Assembly (NCBI GenBank): GCA_022578965.1
Contig: MU400586.1
Coordinates: 152,166-216,165 of the forward strand
Origin: Xylaria sp. FL1777
Lineage: Eukaryota; Ascomycota; Sordariomycetes; Xylariales; Xylariaceae
Direction: 5' to 3'
Length of the DNA stretch: 64,000 bases
Position numbers and translations under genes: made by a program
Shown: in pieces, positions 13,451 through 25,532 of the stretch
Position numbering within the stretch: the stretch's first letter is position 1
How the letters are laid out: each line of letters begins with the position of its first letter
The notes under the pieces: generated by a model
Database searches by the model: none
Seen by the model: the letters and a program-made list of their open reading frames with translations, nothing else
Told to the model about the DNA's origin: nothing

Positions 13451-14296
13451 TCATTTGACTCGAGCCTTTCTTTTCTTTCCTTTCTTCTTTCCCGGGTTAT
13501 TTCCTCCCTCCTTGGTGTCGCCAACTCTTTCCCCTTCTATCTTTGTACCCCTAGTTCTTCTCCTTCCTGCATAGTTGGGTTTCTCTGCCTCCTTCGTATC
13601 AGTCCCTCCCCACTCCCCTCTGTCACCCTCCATCCTATCTCTCGTCTTGTCATCTGCTTTGTCGTTTCTTCGCTGACACCTTTCGCACCGGGCCATTTTC
13701 ACAAATTTCCCTTCGTGATCTTCCTCCACGTCTAACAATATTCGCCAGCAGCTTCGTGGATCTCCCACCATTTCGGTCTGTGCTACTAGGGCATCAAACT
13801 GTCCTGCTAGGGCATTACACTGTCCTAGGCATTGGGCGACTGTAGGTAGTTTTGCAGGTTAGCTGCTGCTGGCAACCGTAGACATAATGAATAGACGTGT
13901 CAGGGTTGCGGAAGGCGCTTGGTGTGTATGTGACTTCTGAATAGGGGTCTTGTGCAAGAAAAAAGGTTGAGGCAGAATAATAGAAGTAACTCCGGGAATC
14001 AACTTACTGACGATAGTATCAAAGGCGAGTATCAATGCATTTATACGCTGACTCAGGGACTGGTTTTCATGGAGTATATCAACACTCTTGGGATCTGTAT
14101 TCGGATTGTCGTGATTTTCGGCGGCTGGGGTACTGTCCTTTTCGTGGAAAGCGATCTGTTGAATACCCTCCCCGTCTAGATTCCTGACTACGTAATGAGG
14201 GTACTTTGCGAGATTGGTGATGCCCTCGCGATACTCCTTTAAACACATGGGCGATTCCCAGCAGATCGGCTTCTTGACAGTTTCCTCTTCTGCCAT
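13451..14296 (-). CDS. uncharacterised coiled-coil protein with Cys pairs and a Lys-rich tail, 225 aa
   Basis: Unrecognised. My model has two exons, 14296-14008 and 13839-13451, joined by a 168-nt intron with a consensus GTAAGT donor, a CTAAC branch site and a CTACAG acceptor; the join keeps frame and extends the helical segment ISQRINALILAF-like into QFDALVAQTEM. Reading through the donor gives a shorter 145-aa product with an unconvincing tail. Residues about 98-120 hold a heptad-like repeat coded by a 21-bp tandem duplication. A later CERCQRR pair suggests a metal knuckle. The last 70 residues are highly charged and end in KKKGKKRKARVK, a likely nuclear localisation or nucleic-acid-binding tail. 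It lies tail-to-tail with the Clr5-domain gene, 193 bp away. Exon structure is moderately sure, function unknown. Confidence 0.6.
13784..13825 (-). repeat. 21-bp tandem duplication within the coiled-coil ORF
   Basis: Two adjacent 21-bp units (13784-13804 and 13805-13825) differ at only a few positions and a partial third follows. On the coding strand each encodes a seven-residue heptad of the type GQxxALx, so the repeat extends a coiled coil without changing frame. Confidence 0.8.
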
Positions 14297-15713
14297 ATCT
14301 GTGACGAGGCGTGAGTTTCGTGGTGTTTGGAGGTTAACGATAGTGATGGTAGAAATATATTCTTGTTGGTAAATATAAAGCGCTTAGGTAGATATAGGTG
14401 CTCTTGTACTCCTCTTTGTATTCCGTGAGTCGCATAATCAAAAGTTTTATGTTTTATATGTGTAAACAAAATGCCATGATGAACTTAGTAGTGTTTTTGC
14501 AAGGTTGCAATTGGCACAAGGCAAGAGCACTTTACTCTGCACCAAGTATGAGAGAGTAATCGCACACATAAAATCAATGACTCGGCGGGTACGTGCTATG
14601 TTGAACAACGGACCATTTCTACCAGATACACATGCACCATAGCGAGTAGGTAGGCACGTCCAGTAATGTACAGAACGGTAGCAATTACCAGTGTTGAGTT
14701 TTTGACAACTATGAACCGAGTTGCAAAAGTCTCTTAGTTAGAATCTATACTGGGCACTCAATACCTCCCATCGTGAGGAACGCTAAGTTATTGGTACATA
14801 TTGGACTGAGACTACTTAGTTGTCGGCTTCTAGGGGTAGTATATAACGTGCGTAGTATGTACCGTAATTCTTAACATTCTAACAGTCGGCGAAGCTTCAA
14901 GAGATTGGCAGCTTTCAAGAGTCTACTTTTGCCACATATTCCTAAGGTTACTAGGGGTTGATAGTATTATGATTGGGTTTCAGTACTGAAGCAGATATAT
15001 GAGTGTCCATTGCTTAATGAGTAAACACTAAAGCACAGCTTAGCGAAAAATATGCCTTGCACATTGTCCCTAATTTATACAAGGAAATATCTAGTCATGG
15101 AATGTACCTTGTGAAGTAGATACGGTATTATATGTGAGAGAACAATGCTGCCATAGTGTGGAGCTAATTCTTTACCCGGAGGCATGTATGTACTAGGTGA
15201 TGATTCATGTTGAATCTGTTTTCAACTTGTGACGGTCCTGCATCTCTGCGCTGTACTCAGTCGAAGGTGGTCGTACTGTTAGGACGGGTCTAGGGATTGA
15301 TTTACTCCCCATGGCCGCCGAAAAGAAACCAATATAGCTTTTGGCGCAGCTTCATGGAGAAGTGTGATCGTCGGTGGATTGCGCCGACGTTCAGTACGAG
15401 CTGAACATCTTCCGCATATGCAGCCCCAGACCGCATCCGAGAGAGGTTTGGGCCAGATCGGAACAAGAGCGATAAGACGCACTTGGGATAACCATACCCA
15501 CTCCTTTGGCGTAGATCCAGCTCTGCTAGATCGTTGCATTGAATCCACCATAGGCAATGAGTTCGCGTCTAGCGAAGCCTCCTTACACATCGCCACCTCC
15601 CAGGGACCCGCGAATGTTGGCCACGTGGTGCTATTCCGCACCAGTTCTCATCAACGTCCGGTGTGATATTAGATCTTTCAAAGCTCAACTTTCAAGAGCT
15701 AGCACCAATCAAT
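14297..15713. other. intergenic, with a possible exon remnant at about 15330-15666
   Basis: AT-rich promoter-like DNA up to about 15250. On the + strand a frame from about 15327 (just after an ATATAG that could be an acceptor) to a stop at 15664-15666 codes for about 112 residues with protein-like composition (segments RRTWDNHTHSFGVDPALLDRCI and SEASLHIATSQGPANVGHVVLF). I do not recognise the family and see no upstream exon, so it may be a gene relic. The overlapping minus-strand frame looks like a shadow. Confidence 0.4.
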
Positions 15714-16253
15714 TCACTGTGGAAAACGCCACAGCTTCAGCCTCTCTACCACACTATACCCCAGCCCCAAGAAGTCACAGAGCGTGACCCAAGTCTGGGC
15801 CTGGATGTGTGAATCATAAGCAGAAATATCAAGCTCGAGAAGTTGTGATGCGCCCCTTCCAGCGCCCTCCCTATCAGCGAAGAAAGCCCGGATTGAGTCT
15901 GCGTCATCGGACAGTAAATCCTTCCCCACTCGCTGCTCCGGTGAGAATAACCCTAGCCACGAATGCGAGTCTGCTGCGAAGCTCGGTAGGATGAACCTGG
16001 CCTCCGGGTTATCGCGCGATATGTTCTGGTATGCCGTCCCTAGTTGTAGGATAGCGTATGTACTAGGATCCAGACCGAGGTCTACACCATTGCTTGCTGT
16101 GGATTCCGAGTAGCTATACCCAAGGGTGTTCAGCGCCGAAGACATAACCGTTAAGGCGGGGTTACTCGGCATGAGGATATAGACGGCGGGAGAAGCAGCT
16201 TGCGCAAGGACCAGACTCGCCAGCGAGACGGGGAAGCAGAAGAAAGCCTTCAT
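15714..16253 (-). CDS. small secreted protein resembling the C-terminal part of fungal sulfotransferase-like proteins, 179 aa
   Basis: Single exon. Residues 1-20 form a clear signal peptide (short basic start, hydrophobic core, cleavage after AQA or AAS). The mature part reads like a shortened member of the fungal P-loop sulfotransferase-like family: a start with YILMPSNPALTVMSSALNTLGYSYSES and the hallmark C-terminus WVTLCDFLGLGYSVVERLK followed by LWRFPQ. The usual nucleotide-binding loop is not evident: the position where those enzymes have a GTSRTG-type loop reads PSNPALT. It is therefore probably not a sulfotransferase; a secreted, effector-like role is possible but is inference. No intron needed. 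The family assignment is from memory of related sequences, not from a search. Confidence 0.72.
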   Translation of the reverse strand: MKAFFCFPVSLASLVLAQAASPAVYILMPSNPALTVMSSALNTLGYSYSESTASNGVDLGLDPSTYAILQLGTAYQNISRDNPEARFILPSFAADSHSWLGLFSPEQRVGKDLLSDDADSIRAFFADREGAGRGASQLLELDISAYDSHIQAQTWVTLCDFLGLGYSVVERLKLWRFPQ

Positions 16254-17450
16254 AGCGAATGTTGACGTTCCGATTGAAGTCCGATTAGGGTTTGACAGGT
16301 CCGGTAGTATAGGCAGATGACCAGATTCAGGCGTAAGAAAAACTAAGAAAACGGGAAAGATTGTCGTCCAGGTCTGCGAAGGCGAGCTGAAACGAGAACA
16401 GATCGAGGATCTCGACCCTTTTTATCACTTCACTTCCCCATCTTGCTAATCTACGCATAGATATCAGATACAACACTAACATGGCTGACCCGAGCCGATC
16501 AGGGGTTGGACCCCTACACTAGTGTAGCTGAAATCGACAGGGGCGTCCTTCATCTTGGTGTTTACGCGGAAACAGAACAGCCTCAATCTACCTCCACGTT
16601 TACTAACATTAGCTGAATCAAACCATTAAACAATAGCGCTTTCTACTTCCCTTACACTACCCACCTATATGACAAAAGTACGAATGCACTCCTATATAGT
16701 GTATACACAATTGTCAACGTCGTAGCAACGAATTGACCAAACCCATCCTCAAATTAACAAAGCGGTCAGGGAGATCACAGAGGGACTGGACGTCTCCGTC
16801 CTGTTCTAGGCGCCCAGCTTTGAAAATACCCCCCCTTTCTTGGCGTCTCTAGCGTCTTATCCACCACGGCCGGCAAACGCTTCAGCTGCGCCTCATCCAG
16901 ACGTTTAGGCAGATATATAAATGCTGTTCATACCTTATGTAATATTATATAGTTAACTAATAGTACGATCCAGCCTACAACGTTTTATATTTATTTTGTG
17001 AAAAGAGAAACAAGAGTTGAGAAGTGCTCAAAGTTGTTATTCCACAATACCTGCCCAATCCTAGATGCCGAGATGCTACTAGTTGATACCCAGTTAATTA
17101 TTAGACTACCGAGAGATTACCTACCTACGCGTACACAACTGTAGATTCGACCCCATTTTCCCTTTACACTAAAATCGAGCTAGGACCGTGACAGATGCTA
17201 CCTTCGGACACACTACATTAGGCAACCGAATTTCTGATAGTTGTTATGTGGTAATGGTGTCGTCGTTATGCGACAGTAATGTTGCGGCACGGCTTTAGTA
17301 CACTATAGAAGATAGCCGTCGTTCGCTCCCACGACCGATTGTCGCCGTTGAGGTGGCGTAGATAACTCCTCAGAGAAGAAGATCCAATGATTCTTGGTAT
17401 ACATGATCCACAAAGCAAACCAAAGTCCCCCCAAAAGCGAAATGCGCTTC
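16254..17450. other. intergenic, nothing recognised
   Basis: Promoter of the secreted-protein gene at one side, 3' flank of the monooxygenase gene at the other. Many stops in all frames, moderately AT-rich around 16900-17000; no motif or repeat worth naming. Confidence 0.6.
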
Positions 17451-19573
17451 TCAGTGTGAAAACGGCCGCATCTTGAACTGCTCGTCTTCCTCGGGCCGCT
17501 GTTTTAGAGGCACGTCTACGAATCTAGGCTCGATATACCATGCGGGGTCGCCCTGGAATTCCTGCCCAGTGTTCTGTCCTTCGTCAGCTTTGGTGTGCGT
17601 GATGCTCCAACCGTTGCCGAGCCATCGTAGCATATTGGCTCTGGGCCCATCACGACTCTCCCACTCGAAGTCCTCCCACCGAGGAGCCCGTAGCGCCTCC
17701 ATCGCGTGTAGAGTGCTGCCGGGCCAGAGCCCGATGATCCTATCTCCCTTGCCGCCATGGCTCTTATACCAGCTATTACACTTCTCAGTGTAGACGGTGT
17801 TTTTGAAGTACTCGTGACAGTAGTCGCGCCAGTCGCGCACTCTCTCAGGCCGGACTGTCATGGTCGCATAATTCTCTTTCTGTAGCTTGCGGATACACTT
17901 CACGATATAATCGCCCTCGGATTCGAGAATCGACGTCATCGACCCGGATCCAATCGCTGAGTTAGGACCCAGCATCATGAAATAGTTTGGGAAGGGGTCC
18001 ACGGTTATCGATAAATATGCTTCGGGGAACGGCGTGAAGCGCTCAACGAGCGTAAGACCTCCCCGTCCCGTGATGGTGAAAGGCGGCGCTTTCGAGGTCT
18101 GGAATCCCGTTGCGCAGACGAGAACATCGATGGATACCTCACGCCCAGACACGAGTTTCACGCCACTCGACGTCACGGCGGCAATTTCGTCCGTGATGAA
18201 ATCTACGTTGCTTTCACTCAGTGCCTCTAGATACCCCGGGCCCGGCGTTGTTCGTCTGCAGCCGATTCCAAACGAGGGAATGAGGAACTCGGCAATCTCT
18301 GGCTTGGGTGCAAGGCGCTGCTGCATTGCTTCACGGAATAATGCCATGCCGCCGCGCTGCATATCAGAGTCTCGGAAAGAGACCTCATGGATCGAATTCA
18401 CATCGACCTCAATCATTTTGCGGAACTTGAAAAGCTTCTCAGGATCCTGGGCGAATTTCTGACGTTCTTCGAGTGAGACTAAGGGAATGTTAAGGGTGCA
18501 CGTCTGTAATAGCTGATGGTGACCTACAGTCCAACTTCTTAGGGTCCAACCCTAGCTTTATCATGGCCGCTTCGAAGTTTGTTAGCAGGAAGACCTGGAC
18601 AAACACATGGCAGCTAGAAGTCTTGCTCACAGTCACCAAAGGGGTTCGTAATCCAAGTTTTGCTCCTAACGAAACAGGAAAGCTGAGTCCCCTCGACCTT
18701 TTGTAAGCTGGGCACGATCTGTATAGCGCTCGATCCGTTACCTATAATCCCGATCCGTTTATTTCTAAAATCGTAACTGTTTCGATTTTTCAGTTCATTT
18801 CTCAGCAATAACTAGTATGAGAGATAGACTCATACTCGTTATTCCAGATTGCCGAATGCATAACCTCCCCTGCGAAATCTTTTAGCCCGAGTATATCGGG
18901 CCAGGACGGGTTGTTAAGACCGCCTCGGGCTACAATCAATACATCGGCATCGTCTTCGAAGGTCTCCCCTGTGTCTACTCTTCGCACGCCCAAAATCCTA
19001 GTATTGAGTCAACTCCATCCCTTTTCTTTCATATGTCCCCCTTCTAGACATTGCTCTTAACCTACCATCTCTTCATATTGTCATCCCACGTGCAAGATAC
19101 TACCTCATGAGAGAGCTTTATAAACCTCATAGCACCGAATTTTTCGGCTGTTTCCTGTAAATAAGTGCATATTTCGCTCCCAGGCGCGTAGAACGAAGAC
19201 CAGTTGGGATTCGGGTTGAACGTGTACTGGTACGAGTGCGCTGGGATATCACAAGCAACGCCTGGTAAGTGTAAGCGCAAAAAGCATCAGATACAAATTA
19301 ATACCAATAACCTAAGGCAAATAAACACATACCTGGGTATCTATTTAGCCACCATGTACCACCAGCACCTGCATTCTTCTCATAAATCTGCAAGTCGATA
19401 TTTCGGAGCCGCTGTGCTATTCGAATCCCAAGATAGATCCCGGAGTAACCGGCCCCAACCACGCGGACTTTCATCCGACGGTGACCATCTAACGGTTCAT
19501 CTCTGAGCTCAAAGAGACCAGCGTCATCTTCAGCAGGACCCATATCCCCGTTTCGCTCCTCGGAACTAGACAT
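17451..19573 (-). CDS. Baeyer-Villiger-type flavin monooxygenase, 604 aa
   Basis: Class B flavoprotein monooxygenase that would use FAD and NADPH to insert oxygen next to a ketone (or hydroxylate), typical of fungal secondary-metabolite tailoring (StcW/MoxY-like). Six exons: 19573-19333, 19261-19066, 18997-18836, 18776-18631, 18569-18528, 18478-17451; introns 71, 68, 59, 61 and 49 nt; all phases agree and exon 5 is only 42 nt. Motifs: first Rossmann site GAGYSG at residues 40-45, the BVMO fingerprint FxGxxxHxxxW (FAGEVMHSAIW), second Rossmann site GNGSSA, and the late CATGF. All key residues are present, so it should be active. No signal peptide or membrane anchor. No backbone enzyme lies nearby, and substrate cannot be predicted. 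The closest gene, on the same strand, is the small secreted protein. Confidence 0.93.
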
Positions 19574-22500
19574 TTTACGACTCTTATGTTTGAGAGAAAC
19601 AACTGCGTCTTACTCAGCTCAGCACGTAAAGTGCCTGTTCGCAGAATAAGCGTAGCGTATCGAAAGGGAATGGGTTGGAAACGATCGCCGACATATACCT
19701 CATTATAGACCAGGGTTATGAGACCTACGGCTTATTTTGAGGGCCATTTTTGCTTGGGAGGAATGGACCTCTTAGATAATACTGTCCATTCACTTGCCAA
19801 GTGCAGGAGAGCACTCGGATTTACGTGTACATGTGCGGGCCGACGATTCTTTCCACTCTTCCCCGCACATTTGCGATCCCGGCACTTATTAATGCTGACA
19901 GGAACATGTTTGGCATGATGCCCAGAAGCCGTTGTCTACTGCTTATCTTGTTTCGCTATTCATTAGTAGTCTAAAGTTCGCCTTGTCGACGGACCCCATC
20001 CTTACTGGGTGGGCATCTGACATCCTCTGGGGGTTTGGAGGCCCTGCTGAGGGGTTGAATGGCGTTGAAGACGGCATTGAGTTTCGCTGATGGGGTGTTT
20101 GAACTGGCGGGATTAAGATTAGCCGGCACATAACAAATCCACCAATTTTGAAGTGGTTCTGATTCCGAGGTCTAAGGTAGAAACCACTGCATAACTTACG
20201 TTTTATGTATAGTAGCACGGCAATTGTGATTTCCACAACTCGAGCATCCCAAGTCGGACTAGCTTCATTTTCGTCTCATGTCAGGCGATTAATGACATGA
20301 AGAGAAGCTTAGTCTTGTCGGCCTTTCTATGTTCCAGTAAGAAATATGTAGAGCTGCCATTTCACACTCTCGTACCTATCTGAAAGATATAGTGATCTCT
20401 CAAGACAGTACAGGGAGGACCTAAAGATGAGCACCACGTTGCCGAGTCGTTGTAATGTAAGTTGTTCTTCCCTGCTTTGGGTAATGGGCAACTTCGATTG
20501 CCTATGGAGACGGCTAGAAACCTGGTAGCCAAATAGTAGGTGTTCTACTCTGCAACAGCGTGAGGTTGAATTGCCTTTGCAACTCTACACCTTTGCATCA
20601 TTAAGTTTGAAAGAAAATGAACTTACGAACCTGCCACCATCACCGAGGAGACTGGGAGTTGCACTAGCTGTACACGGATCCCGAGGGTACCGGATTCTCT
20701 GCGTCAGCTCGACTGGTTCTCGGAGTGGAGGTGAGGCGAACGGCCTTGTGATACCCTCCGGGCTAAGTTAACTCGGACAAGTTAACCGGGTGGGTTTCGG
20801 TAGAGACGGCGGCCTGCCGGCACTGTCAATAACGGCCCCGGCGGTACGGTACACACGGCAGCTGGCTACGGTTACGGGACCGCTTCACGTGCGACAGCGG
20901 GGAAAGAGGGGCAGAGATGGGGCGCAATGAGCTTGATGGGTTTCCATCCAATCCACTTCGAGCAATCCAGACCGTGGGCCTGGAGCTCAATTCAGTGGCT
21001 CGAAGCTCCAGGCGGCGAAGCAGGAACAATGCAGAACATGACATCAGCATGTTTGTCAGAAGCTGAACACCAACCTCAACAAATCTCAGCGCCATACCAG
21101 GTACCGCGGGCAATACCGGTAGCTGATGCCGCGCGTTTATTCAGAGCTCTGTGGTAGGAGGGTATCATTCTTGATTGGGCCTAGAAGAGAAATGGAGAGG
21201 CAATGATACAAGCTGTCACCGGCAATGCTATACTTAGATTACCTAGGGAGCAGTACTATAGATAGATATAGTGCTGATAACGAGGGCCGAGTGGGGGTCC
21301 ACGAGAGAACTGGTACTTATCTGATGAAGAGAAAATGCTGACATTGAGCAAGATAAAGAAGAATTGGCAGAAGAGACGACAGGTGCCTCTCTGTACCTCT
21401 TACCCAAGTACACCAAGTACACCCCAGTACCTTAGGTAGCCTAACACTCTCTGTACAGACCTGGGTACGTGTAGGTAGATTAGGTGCCGGTTTTACGGGC
21501 GCAATTCGACTGCGCAGTACCTACCTAGGTAGGTAAGTAGGCTACTTATGTTGTAGGTAGGCTACACATACCCAGCTTTAACTCATCATTACTCATCATA
21601 CTACCATAGTATGATTCAAGGTTTAGACTACGTTGCCTATATACAACCAACATTATACTTTATTAGTTTGTCTTGTTTATTTCTTTTTGCCATCCCTACT
21701 AGAATTGTAACACTGTATACAGATTCCTCCATCTATCATCTATCTACTTTCTCCCCGAACCCCCAAATTTTAGATTGGTGGTACAGCATCTTGCCCGAGG
21801 CAAGACCTTCAATCTCGCCTCGACCACCTATTGGCCGATAGTCTGTATTGTGTATCTCCAGTACATTGAATATTCGACATTCAACAATTCACGCCTCCCC
21901 TCAGGCTCTATCCTAACAGGCCATTCAGCCTAGATCCACCAATAACGCGAACATTCCCTATCAACCGCGCAGCTGCAGGTATGTTTAACTATACGTCTGA
22001 CAACGTCCGAAAAGCCCGAACTGACTGTTTATCAATGTTTAGTACGGCCAACAGTCTTAGTCGCAAAAGGCAACTAACACCTTTCTCATTTCCTTTTCCG
22101 TGTCTTTTATTCCCTACCTACCTGCCTACATATACCTACATAAGTAGTACAGTCGCAGCTCGTACTACCTACCTCCTAGGCGCCTGTCCGCGTCCACCGG
22201 ATTGCCCTATTAGATTCTGTCCTATGGTAGCGTCTGGTACCTGGTAAGGTACCGTTGTAAACGAAGTCAACGTTACAATTCCGAAGTCCAAGGCACCACT
22301 TTGCTCGACTACCTTGACACACTAGCCAGTCGACCACGTTGGCACCCACCCGTTCATTCTGTTGCGCGTGAATCGTTAGGAACCAACCATTTTGTCTACC
22401 TCGAACTGAACTTTGCTCGTATCCTGTGCTTGATAGCACATCTTGGCCTGCAACTTTGCTCGCACTACCAAGTACAATACGGGACAATACGCAGTAGTAA

Positions 22501-23299
22501 GCTTGCTTTGCCAGAAGTTATACTAGTTGACCCAAAGGCACTAGCTATTGAGTAACTAATATCACAAGTACCCATTGAAGGGAGCCACTGGTTCGGTAGC
22601 CAACCACCGTGTTTGCCTCGGACTACCTGGTGGAGCCTGCACAGAACCTAGACTACTTGGGTACCTACTGGGCAGGTACCTTGGTCTAGTACCTACTGCG
22701 CACTATACTACATACCTCAACTCTACTAGGCACAGTCAGTCTTAGGTGCAGCATCGGTGCCGGCCACTAGAAACATTGAACCCACCCACTAGAGACCAGA
22801 CCACTGCACCAAGATTACCGCTACCTAGGTACCACCACACCACCTAACCACCACCACCGTCAAGTCCGTGAGAATTCAACGCATTTCTCTACCACCTAGC
22901 TGATAGGCTGCGCGTTTGCCCGGCCATTGTCGGGTCTCTTGCCTGTCTGTCACTATTAGGCAGGTGGCTCGGTCAGAAACCTCAGCGCTCACATTTGTCG
23001 ACATCCGTTCCCAGCTCTCTACAAAGTGTACAGTAGGGGACGGGAGAGCCTCTCCATCCCTTGCCCTTGCTTGGCTGGCTCTGGCGCAGCAGCATCCTGC
23101 TCCCTCCACTGCCGCTGGTTCCCTAGTCCTTGCGACTTAGGTGATCTGTTCCTCGGACGAACCCTCGTCAGCAGTCGAAACCGCCGAGTCGCCATTGTTG
23201 TCGACCCCCGTCAAGTGCCACCGGCCTTCCCTCCGTCGTCCCACTTCCTTACCTGATCCCGCGTCCTCCCTCTCGGGCAGGGCTTGCCATTCTTCCAAT
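19574..23299. other. 3.7-kb intergenic stretch rich in TAGGTA palindromes
   Basis: No supported gene. The stretch from about 21400 to 22850 is crowded with TACCTA/TAGGTA words, including a perfect 18-bp palindrome at 21518-21535. The final kilobase is C/T-rich with short frames and is likely the long 5' leader of the downstream kinase gene; a frame open upstream of the kinase ATG (from 23141) has no in-frame ATG before 23300. Confidence 0.55.
21518..21535. promoter_or_regulatory. 18-bp perfect palindrome of the TACCTA family
   Basis: TACCTACCTAGGTAGGTA equals its own reverse complement. It is the longest version of a word that recurs in intergenic DNA throughout the window and is rare in coding exons. 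It could be a dimeric protein-binding site or simply a simple-sequence by-product; nothing in the sequence decides. Confidence 0.4.
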
Positions 23300-25532
23300 A
23301 TGACAGCGCACCCACCTCGCAACCTTCCAGATGACATTTTCCTAGATCGCGACAGCCAACCGGAGTCTAGTCCTACACGAACCTCTTACCAACCTAATTC
23401 GCATCCATTAAATCCCTTTCAAGACTTGAATCGTCAAAGCGCAGAGTCCAACCGCGTCCTCGACCCTAGTCACGGTGCGACATCGCCAGCCACCCGCGAA
23501 GATGACATTGTGACGATACCTTCGCCCGTTCGTGGTCAGATCCATTCTGAGGCGCATACGATATCCCCTCCGCCTATATCAGCCAATACCTCCGAGGACA
23601 CTTCCGGCCCGCTGAACCAACATCCTCCATTACCACTCGGGCATAACGCTTCTCTATTCATCTCGACTGACATATCATCTGCGTCGCCTAAACGGTCCGA
23701 CAGCGTTCAAAGCTGTAACAGCCGGCTGTCTGCGTCGCAACAACACTCTACCTTGCAACGGAAAACATCGAACTCTAATCTACAGCCCGTTTCGCGAACT
23801 CCGAGTTGGAAGCAGTACTTGACTAAGAGTATAAGTTCTGCTACAAGTTCCACCTATCCGAGCCCTGTAATATCTGCTATGGGAGACGTTACACCACTCC
23901 CCTCGCCTCTATTATCTAGTGATTCGCCCGGGCCTTGGAAACGACTTGTTTCTCCCCCACCTTCGAGAGAGCTGACCGTACCAACTGTCATGCATGATTC
24001 CGTTTTTGTTACAAAGAGCGGCGAGTCTGTGGCTACTGCCCTTGAGAATCAAAGCAAAAGAAAGGTTTATGCGGGGCTTCAAGTTGGGCATGCGGCAGAG
24101 CATAGCAGTGGTAAGATCGAACATGCTCGGAATCGGAGCATCAGCGAATACATACCAGATCCCAAGGGTATACCCAAAAGACAGAACACTGTTGCTACCG
24201 CTAAAGCGGACGAGAGGAATCGAGAAGATCCCGCAGGGCTACGGAGAGAGCCGCGGTTATCTGAGGCCAGAGGGCTCGCCTTACCTGCGAAGCCCCCAAC
24301 ACCTCCGCCCAGCGAATCATCGTTAAGTAACGACAACTCGGGCTCGAAGAAGCCATCATACGAGTATTTCGAGGCACGTGGCAGAAAGGACCAAAAATTG
24401 AGAAGATGGCGTGGAATTGAAGATCTTGGTGAAGGTACATTTAGTAGAGTAGTTCTCGCGACGAATAAACTCGACGAAGAGACGAATAGGGTGAACAAGG
24501 CTCAGACGGGCTCCAAGGACCACTCTACTCCTATGACAGCTTCCCAATTGGATCGGAAAACACTAGTCGCTATTAAAATCTGTGAACATGGACCAAAAGG
24601 TGGTGCTTCTGAAGACAGAATCGAAATGAGCTTAAAGCGAGAGCTCGATATTATGCGGTCGATCGATTATCCCTCCTTGGTGCATTTGAAGGCTTGGAGT
24701 ATTGAACCAACAAGGGCGTTATTAGTTATGAATTATTCCCCCGGAGGCGACCTTTTCGACGTTGCATCGAATTACCGGGATTCATTGAAAGCTCCAATTC
24801 TGCGGCGAATATTTTCGGAAGTTGTTAGCGCGGTCGGGTATCTCCACGAACGCAGGATTGTTCATCGGGACATTAAACTTGAGAGTACGTGATTCATAGC
24901 ACTAAATTTACTCGAGGGGTCGACATAGCTTCTCTTCGAGACATTGCTTTACATGCTAACATCTCATAGATGTCCTCGTGAATATTTCACCAGCAGAACT
25001 ACTTAGTCCCACTCAGGACTGGGCTGCATATCCATACCCCGTAATAACCGTGACAGACCTGGGCCTCTCACGACGCGTAGCTGACGATGAGAAACTGGAA
25101 ACTCGCTGTGGCTCTGATGATTACGCTGCGCCAGAAGTTATTCTAGGGCAGTCCTATGATGGTCGAGCAACCGATGCTTGGTCTTTAGGGGTCCTTCTCT
25201 ATGCCCTTATCGAATCACGACTACCATTTGACCCCCCGCCTGGTGCCAGTGACTATCAAAGAATGCGAAGCAGGACCAGTCATCGCATTGCTCGTGTTGA
25301 ATGGAGCTGGGTTAAGTATGTGGGCGAAGACGGTGATCACGACGCAAATGTAGCCTCGTTTGAGAAAGATGGACTCAAAGGGGCTATGGAGATTACCGAA
25401 GGTCTGTTAAGACGCGCTCGAAGTCGCTGGCTAATGGGGCAAGTGATAGAGCATGAATGGGTTCGCGAGACAATCCAGGTAGACGGTGGACTCAAGTTTC
25501 CTGAAGAGGAGGAAGGGCAAGAAGTTTTATGA
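23300..25532 (+). CDS. Ser/Thr protein kinase with long disordered N-terminus, 715 aa
   Basis: Two exons, 23300-24884 and 24970-25532, intron 85 nt placed right inside the catalytic loop (HRDIKLE/N). Residues 1 to about 365 are Ser/Pro-rich and probably disordered, with many potential phosphorylation sites. The kinase domain starts near 370: glycine loop GEGTFSRV at 377-384, VAIK lysine at 426, HRDIKLEN with Asp524, DLG in place of DFG (Asp558), GSDDYAAPEV activation-loop end, and WSLGVLLYAL. All catalytic residues are present. DLG and the CGSDDYAAPE signature resemble a fungal kinase group related to yeast Prr1/Prr2-type kinases, but I am not sure enough to name it. Start chosen as the first ATG in frame. 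The C-terminal lobe has a basic, Arg-rich helix and an acidic tail. Confidence 0.92.

Noticed and set aside
15279..15641. 120-codon minus-strand frame
   Set aside because: Overlaps the better looking + strand frame, with no motif or ATG context.
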